Below, in pieces: positions 1-7,502 of a stretch of 26,215 nucleotides of DNA (within the stretch, counting starts at the first letter, position 1; every line of letters begins with the position of its first letter). Position numbers and translations under genes: made by a program. This DNA is from Bacillota bacterium. GTDB taxonomy: Bacteria; Bacillota; Clostridia; Lachnospirales; Lachnospiraceae. The notes beneath the pieces are model-generated. The model was not told where the DNA came from. It ran no database searches and was given only the letters and a program-made list of their open reading frames with translations. The stretch is from assembly GCA_023398615.1 (NCBI GenBank), contig JAEWSD010000060.1, positions 1 through 26,215 of the forward strand, read 5' to 3'.

Positions 1-2
1 CC

Positions 3-31
3 TTGACGAAAGAAAATTTCCGTTATATAAT
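3..31 (+). promoter_or_regulatory. Sigma-A-type promoter of araB
   Basis: TTGACG (3-8), a 17-base spacer, then a perfect TATAAT (26-31). Transcription would start near base 38, giving a leader of about 27 bases before araB. An ATGTAAAT element (36-43) sits at the predicted start site, a suitable place for a repressor. The call is direct pattern matching; activity is inferred. Confidence 0.8.
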
Positions 32-64
32 TTGCATGTAAATTATTTTCAGAGGTGACCAGGG

Positions 65-1735
65 ATGAAGATGAAAAAGTATACAATCGGATTGGATTTT
101 GGCACAAAATCCGGAAGAGCCGTGTTAGTTGATGTTTCGGATGGCAGAATTCTTGCTGCGGCGGTAAAAGAATATACTCACGGGGTAATGGATGAATGCC
201 TTCCGGACGGTGTAACCAGACTTGGAGTAGACTGGTGCTTGCAAAACCCTATCGATTATATTGAAGTCCTGGAAACTGTGATTCCTTCCGTCATGACCGA
301 GACCGGCGTGCATAAAGAAGATGTTATCGGGATATCAATGGATTTTACGGCTTGTACAATCCTCCCGATCTATAAGGACGGGACACCCTTATGTACAAAA
401 GAGAAATATATCGGCAGGCCGCATGCATATGTAAAGCTATGGAAGCATCATGCCGCCCAGGAAGAAGCCGACCGGATTAACAGCATATTGAAAAAACAGG
501 GGAGTGCCATACTGGACAGACTTGGAGGAAGAATTTCATCCGAAATCCTGCTTCCCAAGGTGTGGCAGATATTAAACGAAGATCCCGAAATATATAATGA
601 AATGGATGAAATATTGGAAGCACCTGACTGGCTGAATTTTTTGATGACCGGAGCGAAAAAAAGGTCAATCAGTACGGCAGGCTATAAAGCAATGTATGAT
701 GAGGGGCAGGGTTATCCGGCAAAGGAATTCTTTGGACTGTTTGAAAAAAGGCTGGAGAACTTAGTAGAAGATAAGCTAAGTACGGCAATTTCTAAAATTG
801 ATGAAAGCTTCGGGTCACTGAATGAAGAATGGGCCGAAAAATTAGGGCTGCTGCCGGGAACAGCCGTTGGAACCAGCATTATTGACGCTCATGCGGGACT
901 TCCGGGCTGCGGCATTACAAAGCCGGGTCAGATGATGCTGATTATCGGCACCTCCAGTGTTCAGACCGTATTAAGCGAAAGGCCCTATTCGAAAGCAGGG
1001 ATTATGGGCGGAGTTAAGGGCGGCATTATGCCGGGGTATTATGCATTGGAATCCGGGCTGGCGGCGGTCGGAGATCAATTCGAATGGTTTGTAAATAACT
1101 GCGTACCGGAATATTATTATGAAGAAGCAAGAAATCAGAATCAGAATATCCATCAGTATCTTACGGAGAAAGCACAAAAGCTGGCGGCAGGGCAGAGCGG
1201 ACTGATAGCTCTGGATTGGTGGAACGGCAATAAGACGCCTTATACTAATAGTGAATTGTCCGGTGTGCTGATTGGACTTAATATAAATACGAAACCGGAA
1301 GAAATCTACCGGGCATTCATTGAAGCAACTGCGTATGGGACGAGACTGATCATGGATATGTTTGAAGAAGCAGGTGTCGGAATCGATGAAATCTTTGCCT
1401 GCGGCGGGATTGCACATAAAAACAGTATGCTGATGCAGATCTATTCCGATGTGACAAACCGTGAAATCAAGATATCGGCGGTGGAACAGACCGCGGCTCT
1501 GGGAGCGGCAATGTATGCCGGGGTGGCGGCAGGCAGCGGCAGGGGAGGATACGATTCCATCTTTGAAGCGGCTGAAAAAATGAGCAGTGTCAAAGAGAAA
1601 GTGTATAAGCCTGACAGAAAGAGCCATGAGACCTATTCGGAATTATATGAACAGTATAAAATATTAAAGGATATGTTTAATCCAAGTATTAATAATGTAT
1701 TGATAAAGTTACATGAAATTAAAAAAAATTTTTAA
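65..1735 (+). CDS. araB: Ribulokinase (AraB)
   Basis: A 556-residue FGGY-family kinase that phosphorylates L-ribulose (family members also accept D-ribulose and some pentitols) at the expense of ATP in the cytoplasm. The N-terminal phosphate-binding loop GLDFGTKSGRAV lies at residues 9-20. The family blocks DFTACTILP, YVKLWKHHAAQ, LDWWNGN and the C-terminal CGGIAHKN follow in the same order as in Bacillus AraB, and the length matches the family (about 560). The start is supported by GAGGTG seven bases upstream. It is followed after 38 bases by an RpiR regulator, and both lie between a strong promoter and a terminator. The usual partners araA and araD are absent from the window, so the true physiological substrate could differ from L-ribulose. 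Confidence 0.9.
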   Translation: MKMKKYTIGLDFGTKSGRAVLVDVSDGRILAAAVKEYTHGVMDECLPDGVTRLGVDWCLQNPIDYIEVLETVIPSVMTETGVHKEDVIGISMDFTACTILPIYKDGTPLCTKEKYIGRPHAYVKLWKHHAAQEEADRINSILKKQGSAILDRLGGRISSEILLPKVWQILNEDPEIYNEMDEILEAPDWLNFLMTGAKKRSISTAGYKAMYDEGQGYPAKEFFGLFEKRLENLVEDKLSTAISKIDESFGSLNEEWAEKLGLLPGTAVGTSIIDAHAGLPGCGITKPGQMMLIIGTSSVQTVLSERPYSKAGIMGGVKGGIMPGYYALESGLAAVGDQFEWFVNNCVPEYYYEEARNQNQNIHQYLTEKAQKLAAGQSGLIALDWWNGNKTPYTNSELSGVLIGLNINTKPEEIYRAFIEATAYGTRLIMDMFEEAGVGIDEIFACGGIAHKNSMLMQIYSDVTNREIKISAVEQTAALGAAMYAGVAAGSGRGGYDSIFEAAEKMSSVKEKVYKPDRKSHETYSELYEQYKILKDMFNPSINNVLIKLHEIKKNF

Positions 1736-1773
1736 GAGAAAATATAAAATTTTATGTAAAGAGGGGGCAGCAT

Positions 1774-2685
1774 ATGGTTACACCAAGAATTGTATTAGAT
1801 ATTAATACCAAGTATGCGAGTATGAATCCGGCGATGCAAAGCATATCGGACTATATCATCAAGAATTTTGATAAGGTAGCATATATGGGAATCAGTGAAT
1901 TGGCAAGCGGCAGCGGTGTCAGTGATGCAACGGTATCAAGATATGTAAAGCATATGGGGTTTAAAAACTTCAAGGCCTTTCAGCTGGAGATGGTCGGTTC
2001 CTTAAATACTGCGGAATATGATAGCAAAGAAGAAGCGGATGTTATTTATCCGAAATTAGAATATGGGGGTATCAGCAAAAAGGACCCGACGGATATCCTC
2101 TGTAAAAAAGTATTTCGCAGCAATATGCAGATGTTGGAGGATACCTTGTCAATTATAGATTACGATACGATAGACAAGGTTTCGGACCTGATTATGAAGG
2201 CTCGGAATGTTATATTCTTTGGAGTCGGACGATCCTGGGTAACTGCGGAAAGCGGAAGATCGAGGCTTTACCGGCTGGGTATCAACACCTTTTGCTATAA
2301 TGATGCTCATGAACAGATTGTTGCGGCAAGTATGTGTGATGAACAGGATGTGGTAATAGCAATCAGCAACTATGGAAGGTCCAAGTCGGTTGTTCAGAAC
2401 GCAAGACGGGCGCGAAAGAACGGCGCGGCATTGGTGGGAATTACCAGCGCAACAGACTCGCCCCTGGCGAAGGCGGTAGAATATCTGCTCTATACGTCTT
2501 TCAATTATGAAAGCTATTTATCGATTGAACATAATCTTTCCTATGAACCGGCATCGGAAAATATTGCACAGATTGCTGTTTTGGATTGTATTTATATGAG
2601 TGTTGCAATGAAAACCGATATACAGGTATTGGAAAAATTCTATAAAACGGCGTTGGAAATGGAAGAAGAGAAGGTTCAAAAGTAA
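1774..2685 (+). CDS. RpiR-family transcriptional regulator (HTH + SIS)
   Basis: A 303-residue cytoplasmic DNA-binding regulator. An N-terminal helix-turn-helix domain of the RpiR type covers about residues 1-77, with the recognition-helix segment SGVSDATVSRYVKHMGF near 47-63. A SIS sugar-phosphate-binding domain covers about 130-265, with GVGRSW near residue 149 and AISNYGRSKS near 195. The start has GAGGGGG six bases upstream. Known RpiR proteins sense phosphosugars and control sugar-catabolic operons; this one lies between araB and the kinase/transport operon, so it probably regulates both. ATGTAAA elements upstream of araB, of this gene, of the FGGY kinase and of the binding protein are candidate operators. 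The effector is unknown. Confidence 0.88.
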   Translation: MVTPRIVLDINTKYASMNPAMQSISDYIIKNFDKVAYMGISELASGSGVSDATVSRYVKHMGFKNFKAFQLEMVGSLNTAEYDSKEEADVIYPKLEYGGISKKDPTDILCKKVFRSNMQMLEDTLSIIDYDTIDKVSDLIMKARNVIFFGVGRSWVTAESGRSRLYRLGINTFCYNDAHEQIVAASMCDEQDVVIAISNYGRSKSVVQNARRARKNGAALVGITSATDSPLAKAVEYLLYTSFNYESYLSIEHNLSYEPASENIAQIAVLDCIYMSVAMKTDIQVLEKFYKTALEMEEEKVQK

Positions 2686-2701
2686 ATATCGGGATAGTTA
2701 T

Positions 2702-2733
2702 AATGCGGTTTCCACAAGGGAGCCGCATTTTTT
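2702..2733 (+). terminator. Intrinsic terminator after the RpiR gene
   Basis: AATGCGG (2702-2708) pairs with CCGCATT (2723-2729), the stem extends inward with wobble pairs, and six T residues (2728-2733) end it. It separates the araB-rpiR unit from the following kinase operon. Confidence 0.85.
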
Positions 2734-2830
2734 ATGCTGTATGTTGTTGATTTAAAACAGAGGTATGAATTACAAAGATATTATTGGGGAAAAATGTGTA
2801 TAAAAAATAAAAAAATATTTGTTAAAGGTG

Positions 2831-2859
2831 TTGCATTTTTTATAAAAGTATATTACAAT
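2831..2859 (+). promoter_or_regulatory. Candidate promoter of the kinase/transport operon
   Basis: TTGCAT (2831-2836), a 17-base spacer, TACAAT (2854-2859). Transcription would start near 2866, giving a leader of about 125 bases that contains the ATGTAAA/TTTACAT palindrome. The 305-base gap between the RpiR stop and the kinase start holds only the terminator, this promoter, the palindrome and AT-rich DNA. Confidence 0.6.
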
Positions 2860-2902
2860 AGCCTTATCGTATATGAAAATAATTTTTATAACAATATTTT
2901 GA

Positions 2903-2924
2903 ATGTAAAAAAAATACTTTACAT
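2903..2924. promoter_or_regulatory. Candidate operator: ATGTAAA-N8-TTTACAT palindrome
   Basis: Perfect seven-base arms (2903-2909 and 2918-2924) around an eight-base spacer, lying about 40 bases downstream of the predicted transcription start and 66 bases before the kinase start. The half-site recurs at 36-43, 1754-1760 and 7479-7486. It is a plausible binding site for the adjacent RpiR protein; assignment is inference, and the DNA is AT-rich. Confidence 0.45.
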
Positions 2925-2990
2925 GTCTTAAAATACGCTATTTAGGAGATAAGTAATTACTATAAAACAAGTTGCATGATGGAGGTAACA

Positions 2991-4496
2991 ATGGATAGAT
3001 ACTTAATGGGTATTGATGTAGGGACATCCGGCAGCAAGGTTGCGGTATTCAATCTGGAAGGGGAGGTTATGGCAAGTGCATACCATGCCTACGAAATAAT
3101 ATATCCATATAAAGGAGCAATGGAACTGGATGCAAATGAGGTTTTTGAGGCTGTCTTAGACTGCATCGAACATTGCAGTAAAGCCTGCAGTATGGAAAAT
3201 GTGATCGCGTTAAGCGTATCGACTCAGGGAGAAGCAATTATCCTTGTTGATGAGAATGATAAGCCCTTATTACATGCTATCGTTACCTTTGATTCCAGAA
3301 ACGAAAAAGAGTATCAGTGGTTTAGTGAACAGTTCAGTAAAGAAGAAATCATGCAGCGGACCGGAATGCCGATGCATACGATGTTTTCGGCAACAAAAAT
3401 TCTTTATCTGAGAAATGCCTGTAAAAATGAATACGACAGAGCAAAGAAAATCATGTGCTTTGGTGATTATATATCTTACCTTCTGGGGGCTTCCCCGGCA
3501 ATTGATTATACGATGGCTTCGAGAACAATGCTGTTTGATCTCCGTGAGCAGAAATGGTCCGACCGCATATTAAAGGTGTGCGGCATTAAAAAGGAAATGC
3601 TGTCAAAGCCGGTAAAACCGGGAAGCGTTATCGGTACGATGAAGGAAGAATACAGAGAACGGTTTGGTTTCAGTAAAGAATTAAAAATAGTGGCAGGAGC
3701 ACATGATCAGGTTTGCTGCACGATAGGTGCCGGAATACTGGAACCGGGAATGGTTATGGATTCCCTGGGAACTACGGAAAGCAATGTGTGTGTAAGCAAA
3801 GAGCTGGTAATCACGGAACAGATGATGAAGGCAAACATTCCGGTATATGCTTATCCGATCGGAGACTTATACGCATATATGACCTTTCTGACCTGCAGCG
3901 CATCCATATTAAAGTGGTTTAAAGAAAAAATAGTAAATGATTTCAGCAAGGATTTCTTTGATAAATATGCGGGATATATAGAAGAGAATTGCAAAGAGCC
4001 GACGGGATTATATGTCCTTCCTTATTTTTCGGGGGCAGGAACGCCAACTATGGATTTTCAGGCGAAAGGGATAATTTATGGGCTGACCCTGGATACGGAC
4101 AGGTATCAGATCTACAAAGCGATTATTGAATCAACGTGCTTTGAACAGCGAATCAATCTGGAGAACATGGAGAAAAACGGAATTGCTATCAATGAACTGC
4201 GATGCATAGGCGGGGGCTCGAAGTCAGATCTGATTTTACAGGTGAAAGCAAATATTACCGGGAAAAAGGTTGTAAAGATGAAAAACGGCGAAATCGGATG
4301 TCTGGGGGCTGCAATTATAGCCGGAGTAGGAAGCAAAGTGATAACAGACCGCAACATCATTAATGATAAATTCACCAAGACAGAGAAAATATTCTATCCT
4401 CAAAAGGACCAAAAGGAAAAATATGAGAAATATTATAAGGAATATGTGGAACTGTACCCGGTGTGCTGTAAGCTGTGGCAAAAGAAGAAAGGATAA
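2991..4496 (+). CDS. FGGY-family carbohydrate kinase (pentulose/polyol kinase type)
   Basis: A 501-residue ATP-dependent sugar or polyol kinase. The N-terminal phosphate loop GIDVGTSGSK is at residues 7-16. A mid-protein AGAHDQVC segment holds the catalytic-type Asp, and RCIGGGSKSD marks the C-terminal nucleotide-binding half. Xylulokinase, fuculokinase and gluconokinase belong to this family, but I cannot assign the substrate. The longest ORF starts 15 bases earlier, but that ATG overlaps the GATGGAGGT ribosome binding site, whose ideal start is the ATG at 2991. It is the first gene of a same-strand operon with two dehydrogenases, an HxlB isomerase, a sugar ABC importer and split transketolase. 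A role in phosphorylating a ketose made by one of the dehydrogenases is inferred. Confidence 0.85.
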   Translation: MDRYLMGIDVGTSGSKVAVFNLEGEVMASAYHAYEIIYPYKGAMELDANEVFEAVLDCIEHCSKACSMENVIALSVSTQGEAIILVDENDKPLLHAIVTFDSRNEKEYQWFSEQFSKEEIMQRTGMPMHTMFSATKILYLRNACKNEYDRAKKIMCFGDYISYLLGASPAIDYTMASRTMLFDLREQKWSDRILKVCGIKKEMLSKPVKPGSVIGTMKEEYRERFGFSKELKIVAGAHDQVCCTIGAGILEPGMVMDSLGTTESNVCVSKELVITEQMMKANIPVYAYPIGDLYAYMTFLTCSASILKWFKEKIVNDFSKDFFDKYAGYIEENCKEPTGLYVLPYFSGAGTPTMDFQAKGIIYGLTLDTDRYQIYKAIIESTCFEQRINLENMEKNGIAINELRCIGGGSKSDLILQVKANITGKKVVKMKNGEIGCLGAAIIAGVGSKVITDRNIINDKFTKTEKIFYPQKDQKEKYEKYYKEYVELYPVCCKLWQKKKG

Positions 4497-4510
4497 GGAG
4501 ACAGATAAGT

Positions 4511-5575
4511 ATGAAAGCAGCAGTAGTAGAGAAAATAAGAGAAGCAAGAGTAATGGAAGTACCTGATCCGCAGGTCTTGGCGGGAAGTTTGAAGATTAAA
4601 GTAGAGGCCTGTGCTATTTGCGGATCTGATCTGAGAATCTTTACCAAAGGAGATCCACGGGCAACATTCCCGAGAATTATCGGGCATGAGATAGCCGGGA
4701 CCGTCGTAGAAATCGGAGACGGGACAGAAGGCTTTCAGATTGGTGAGAGGGTTTGCGTTGCACCGGGTCATGGATGCGGTAAATGTAAATATTGTAAAAA
4801 TGACATGGGGAATGTTTGTATTGATCCGCAGCCGAGCGTCGGATATGCAAGCTCGGGAGGCTTTGCCGAGTATATTGTACCGCCGGTAAATGTAGTGAAG
4901 AATGGCTTTGTAAACAAGATACCCGAAAATCTGTCATTCGAAGAAGCCAGTATGTCGGAGCTTCTGGCATGTTGTATCAATGCTCAGGAAAGAGCCTTCG
5001 TAGGAGCCGGCGACACGGTGCTTATCATGGGTCCGGGGCCTGCCGGACTGATGCATATACAATTGGCAAAGGCCAGAGGGGCAAATAAAGTTATATTAAG
5101 CGGAAGAACGGCAGGAAGATTAAACCAGGCGAAGGAAAAGTTTAATCCGGATCTTGTTTTACTGGAGCAGGGTGAGGAACTGGTAAAACGGGTACTTGCA
5201 GAAACGGACGGAATCGGAGCGGATGTTGTAATTGTAGCGGCACCTTCTCATGAAGCGCAGGAGCTGGCATTAAAAATGACGGCACCAAGAGGAAGAATTA
5301 ATTTCTTCGGCGGACTGCCAAAAGATAACTGTATTTCCAATATAGAAGCAAACCTTGTTCATTATAAAGAATGTATGATTACCGGAGCCTCCTCAAGCCT
5401 CGGAAGACAGAACAGGGAAGCGCTTGAGCTGATCAGTGCGGGCAAGGTAAAAGCGGCCGACTATATCACTCACCGTTATACATTGGATGAATTCAATGAA
5501 GCCTTTGAGGCGGTAGAGAGAAAAGAGACTGTGAAAGCGATTATCTTTCCGTGGAAGACAAAAGAAGAGCTGTAA
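4511..5575 (+). CDS. Zinc-dependent medium-chain dehydrogenase (sorbitol/threonine dehydrogenase-like)
   Basis: A 354-residue MDR-family oxidoreductase expected to interconvert a polyol or secondary alcohol and its ketone. Catalytic zinc ligands Cys37 and the His59-Glu60 pair are visible, and four structural-zinc cysteines (89, 92, 95, 103) are intact. The Rossmann motif GPGPAG is followed at the end of the second strand by SGRT rather than an acidic residue, which suggests NADP preference (inference). The longest ORF begins inside the kinase gene; AAGGAG at 4495-4500 favours the ATG at 4511, fourteen bases after the kinase stop. Tight spacing to the kinase and HxlB implies cotranscription. 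The substrate is not known; a polyol taken up by the downstream importer is the simplest guess. Confidence 0.85.
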   Translation: MKAAVVEKIREARVMEVPDPQVLAGSLKIKVEACAICGSDLRIFTKGDPRATFPRIIGHEIAGTVVEIGDGTEGFQIGERVCVAPGHGCGKCKYCKNDMGNVCIDPQPSVGYASSGGFAEYIVPPVNVVKNGFVNKIPENLSFEEASMSELLACCINAQERAFVGAGDTVLIMGPGPAGLMHIQLAKARGANKVILSGRTAGRLNQAKEKFNPDLVLLEQGEELVKRVLAETDGIGADVVIVAAPSHEAQELALKMTAPRGRINFFGGLPKDNCISNIEANLVHYKECMITGASSSLGRQNREALELISAGKVKAADYITHRYTLDEFNEAFEAVERKETVKAIIFPWKTKEEL

Positions 5576-5595
5576 AGGAGTTTGTGGAGGTAATT

Positions 5596-6156
5596 ATGAG
5601 CTATCGTGAATATAAAAGCATTATTTTACAGGAATTAAATCAGGGACTGACCGCAGTGAATGAAAATACGATGGAAGAATTCGTGAACATGATTTGTAAT
5701 GCGGATAAGGTGTTTGTGGTAGGTGTCGGGCGGGTGCTCTTAATGCTTCAGGCGCTTGTGAAAAGACTGAATCATCTGGGAATAAACGCTTATTATGTAG
5801 GTGCGGTTGACGAGCCGGCAATAACGGAGGACGATCTCCTGATCGTCGGTTCCGGTTCCGGTGAGAGTGTGGTTCCCGTTAATATTGTTAAGATTGCAAA
5901 AAGGTATGGAGCGAAGATAGTACATATCGGGTCCAATAAGGAAAGCTCTATGACGCAATATGAAGACCTGTTTGTAAGGATTCCTTGCAGGACAAAATTA
6001 AATCTGGCGGATGAAATTGATTCGAAACAGCCAATGAGCAGCTTATTCGAGCAAAGCGTATTATTGATGTCGGACACCATAGCCATGATGATTATTGAGA
6101 AGAAGCATATCGAGGATATCCATGCTTTGTGGAAAAAGCATGCGAATCTGGAATAA
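5596..6156 (+). CDS. hxlB: 6-phospho-3-hexuloisomerase (HxlB/PHI)
   Basis: A 186-residue SIS-domain isomerase. The known family reaction converts D-arabino-3-hexulose 6-phosphate to fructose 6-phosphate. The sequence shows GVGRVLLM (43-50), the phosphosugar loop GSGSGES (85-91), the PHI hallmark QPMSSLFEQ (145-153) and the HANLE C-terminus (182-186). Length equals the family norm of about 185. The usual GAGRSG loop serine is replaced by Val47. The start at 5596 follows TGGAGG by five bases; the longer frame overlaps the upstream dehydrogenase. No hexulose-6-phosphate synthase (HxlA) gene is present, so formaldehyde fixation is not supported here. It may receive a 3-keto sugar phosphate from a dehydrogenase instead. 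Confidence 0.87.
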   Translation: MSYREYKSIILQELNQGLTAVNENTMEEFVNMICNADKVFVVGVGRVLLMLQALVKRLNHLGINAYYVGAVDEPAITEDDLLIVGSGSGESVVPVNIVKIAKRYGAKIVHIGSNKESSMTQYEDLFVRIPCRTKLNLADEIDSKQPMSSLFEQSVLLMSDTIAMMIIEKKHIEDIHALWKKHANLE

Positions 6157-6174
6157 AGATTATGGAGGTGTAAA

Positions 6175-6235
6175 GGTTGAAAGAAAATATAAAGAAAGAA
6201 AGGATGCCATATAACGATTCTTTCAACCGTTTTTA
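6175..6235 (+). terminator. Terminator- or attenuator-like hairpin between hxlB and the GatD-like gene
   Basis: GGTTGAAAGAA (6175-6185) is perfectly complementary to TTCTTTCAACC (6218-6228), with a 32-base loop, followed by GTTTTTATTT. The long loop and modest GC make it a weak terminator, consistent with partial read-through in an operon. It overlaps the start of a 23-codon ORF. Confidence 0.5.
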
Positions 6236-6248
6236 TTTGTGGCAGTAA
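6177..6248 (+). CDS. Candidate 23-residue small protein or leader peptide (TTG start)
   Basis: A 23-codon frame starts with TTG at 6177, six bases after a strong TGGAGGTG ribosome binding site, and ends at TAA 6246-6248. The peptide is basic in its N-terminal half and ends FYLWQ. It lies in the gap between hxlB and the GatD-like gene. Its start codon is inside the left arm of the 6175-6228 hairpin, so translation would compete with hairpin formation. A leader peptide or decayed gene end is equally possible; I recognise no family. Confidence 0.35.
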   Translation: MKENIKKERMPYNDSFNRFYLWQ

Positions 6249-6271
6249 CACATCTGCAAGCAGATATGTTA
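6246..6271. promoter_or_regulatory. 26-base palindrome upstream of the GatD-like gene
   Basis: TAACA-C-ATCTGC, AA, GCAGAT-A-TGTTA: eleven of twelve positions per arm pair. It ends 15 bases before the predicted start codon. It could be an operator or an RNA hairpin near the start; no matching promoter was clear. Confidence 0.45.
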
Positions 6272-6286
6272 TGCAATGGGTGTAAA

Positions 6287-7339
6287 ATGAGTAAAACAAT
6301 GAAGGCAGCGGTGCTGCACGCGCCGAATGATTTAAGATATGAAGAGGTAAGAATGCCGGAGCCCGGAGAAAGAGACGTACTTGTTAAAGTTACGGCGTGC
6401 GGGGTTTGCGGCTCCGACATACCAAGGGTTCTGACACAGGGCACCTATCATTTCCCTACCATTCCGGGACATGAATTCGGAGGTATTGTGACAGAATTGG
6501 GAAAGAACGCAAGAAAGGATTTGTTGGGTAAAAAGGTAGCGGTAATTCCTTTGATACCCTGCCGTACCTGTAAAATGTGTGAAACAGGCCGGTTCGCTCA
6601 ATGTGAAAGCTATGATTTTCTTGGCTCACGCAGTGACGGAGGCTTTGCCGAATATGTTAAGGTCCCTGAGGACAATCTGGTAATTGTTCCGGAGGAAGTA
6701 GAGGATGATGCGGTAGCATTTTTAGAGCCTATCAGTGTTGCGCTGCATGTCGTACAAAACTGTGAATTAAAATATGGATCAACCGTAGCGGTATACGGAC
6801 TCGGAGCGATCGGTATATTTATTGCACAATGGGCAAAGGCATTCGGAGCGAAACGTGTATTCGCAATCGATTTGGATGAAAAGAAGGTAGAAATAGCAAA
6901 GGAATTGGGATTAACGGATGCAATTTGCAGTGTGACTGAGGATGCGCCGGCAATTATAAAGGAAAAGACCTGCGGTTTAGGTGTTGACTATGCATTTGAG
7001 GCCGCCGGTTCAGGAGCAGTCTTTAACCAGGCAATTATGGAGCTGAAAAGCTTCGGGGTACTGGGCTTAGTTGGAAGACCTACAAAGAGCCTTGAGATAA
7101 AAGAGGCAACCTTCGAAAAAATACTTAGAGGGCAAATCACGATAAAAGGTACCTGGAGCTTTGAATTTGCCCGTTTTCCGCACCATGCATGGGAGCTGAG
7201 TTTACAGGCTCTTAAGGATGGCAGCATTAAAACAGCACCAATTATTTCACATAGAATGCCGTTGGAAAAAACCTATGACGCCGTAAGGATTATGGCGGAC
7301 AGAAAAGAGTTCTTCTATAAGATACTGATAAAACCATAA
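6287..7339 (+). CDS. Galactitol-1-phosphate 5-dehydrogenase-like zinc dehydrogenase
   Basis: A 350-residue MDR-family dehydrogenase resembling E. coli GatD in the blocks CGVCGSDIPR, LGSRSDGGFAEY and LVGRPTK. Catalytic zinc ligands Cys41 and His62-Glu63 are present, as is the structural-zinc cysteine cluster beginning PCRTCKMC. The Rossmann motif GLGAIG is followed by AIDLDEKK, whose Asp favours NAD. GatD oxidises a phosphorylated hexitol to a ketose phosphate, so this enzyme may act after the FGGY kinase. The longest ORF starts at 6239, but that segment crosses a palindrome; the ATG at 6287 has GGGTG upstream, and the ATG at 6299 is also possible. Substrate identity is inferred only from similarity. 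Confidence 0.82.
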   Translation: MSKTMKAAVLHAPNDLRYEEVRMPEPGERDVLVKVTACGVCGSDIPRVLTQGTYHFPTIPGHEFGGIVTELGKNARKDLLGKKVAVIPLIPCRTCKMCETGRFAQCESYDFLGSRSDGGFAEYVKVPEDNLVIVPEEVEDDAVAFLEPISVALHVVQNCELKYGSTVAVYGLGAIGIFIAQWAKAFGAKRVFAIDLDEKKVEIAKELGLTDAICSVTEDAPAIIKEKTCGLGVDYAFEAAGSGAVFNQAIMELKSFGVLGLVGRPTKSLEIKEATFEKILRGQITIKGTWSFEFARFPHHAWELSLQALKDGSIKTAPIISHRMPLEKTYDAVRIMADRKEFFYKILIKP

Positions 7340-7390
7340 CGGCTGACTTGCGGGCCGTATCTATGTGAGTGGTTAGCGGCAACTGTCAAT

Positions 7391-7437
7391 CGTTCAATTT
7401 GTCCGGAAAGGGGGTCTGATATTAAATGGATTGAACG
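7391..7437. promoter_or_regulatory. Inverted repeat in the binding-protein leader
   Basis: CGTTCAAT (7391-7398) and ATTGAACG (7430-7437) are perfect eight-base arms separated by 31 bases, with weaker pairing outside. They lie in the 163-base gap before the substrate-binding-protein gene, which also has an ATGTAAAT element at 7479-7486. The role is unknown. Confidence 0.35.
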
Positions 7438-7502
7438 GGTTGCGTATATTTATTAAGGGGAAAGAAAAACTATTATGAATGTAAATTAAAGGAGGATCAG
7501 AA

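Noticed and set aside
971..1627. Long minus-strand ORF (218 codons) inside araB
   Set aside because: It is the antisense shadow of a clear ribulokinase; its protein has no recognisable motif and no RBS.
2734..2931. A 65-codon ORF after the RpiR gene
   Set aside because: It starts at the end of the terminator, is AT-rich low-complexity, overlaps the predicted promoter and operator, and has no RBS.
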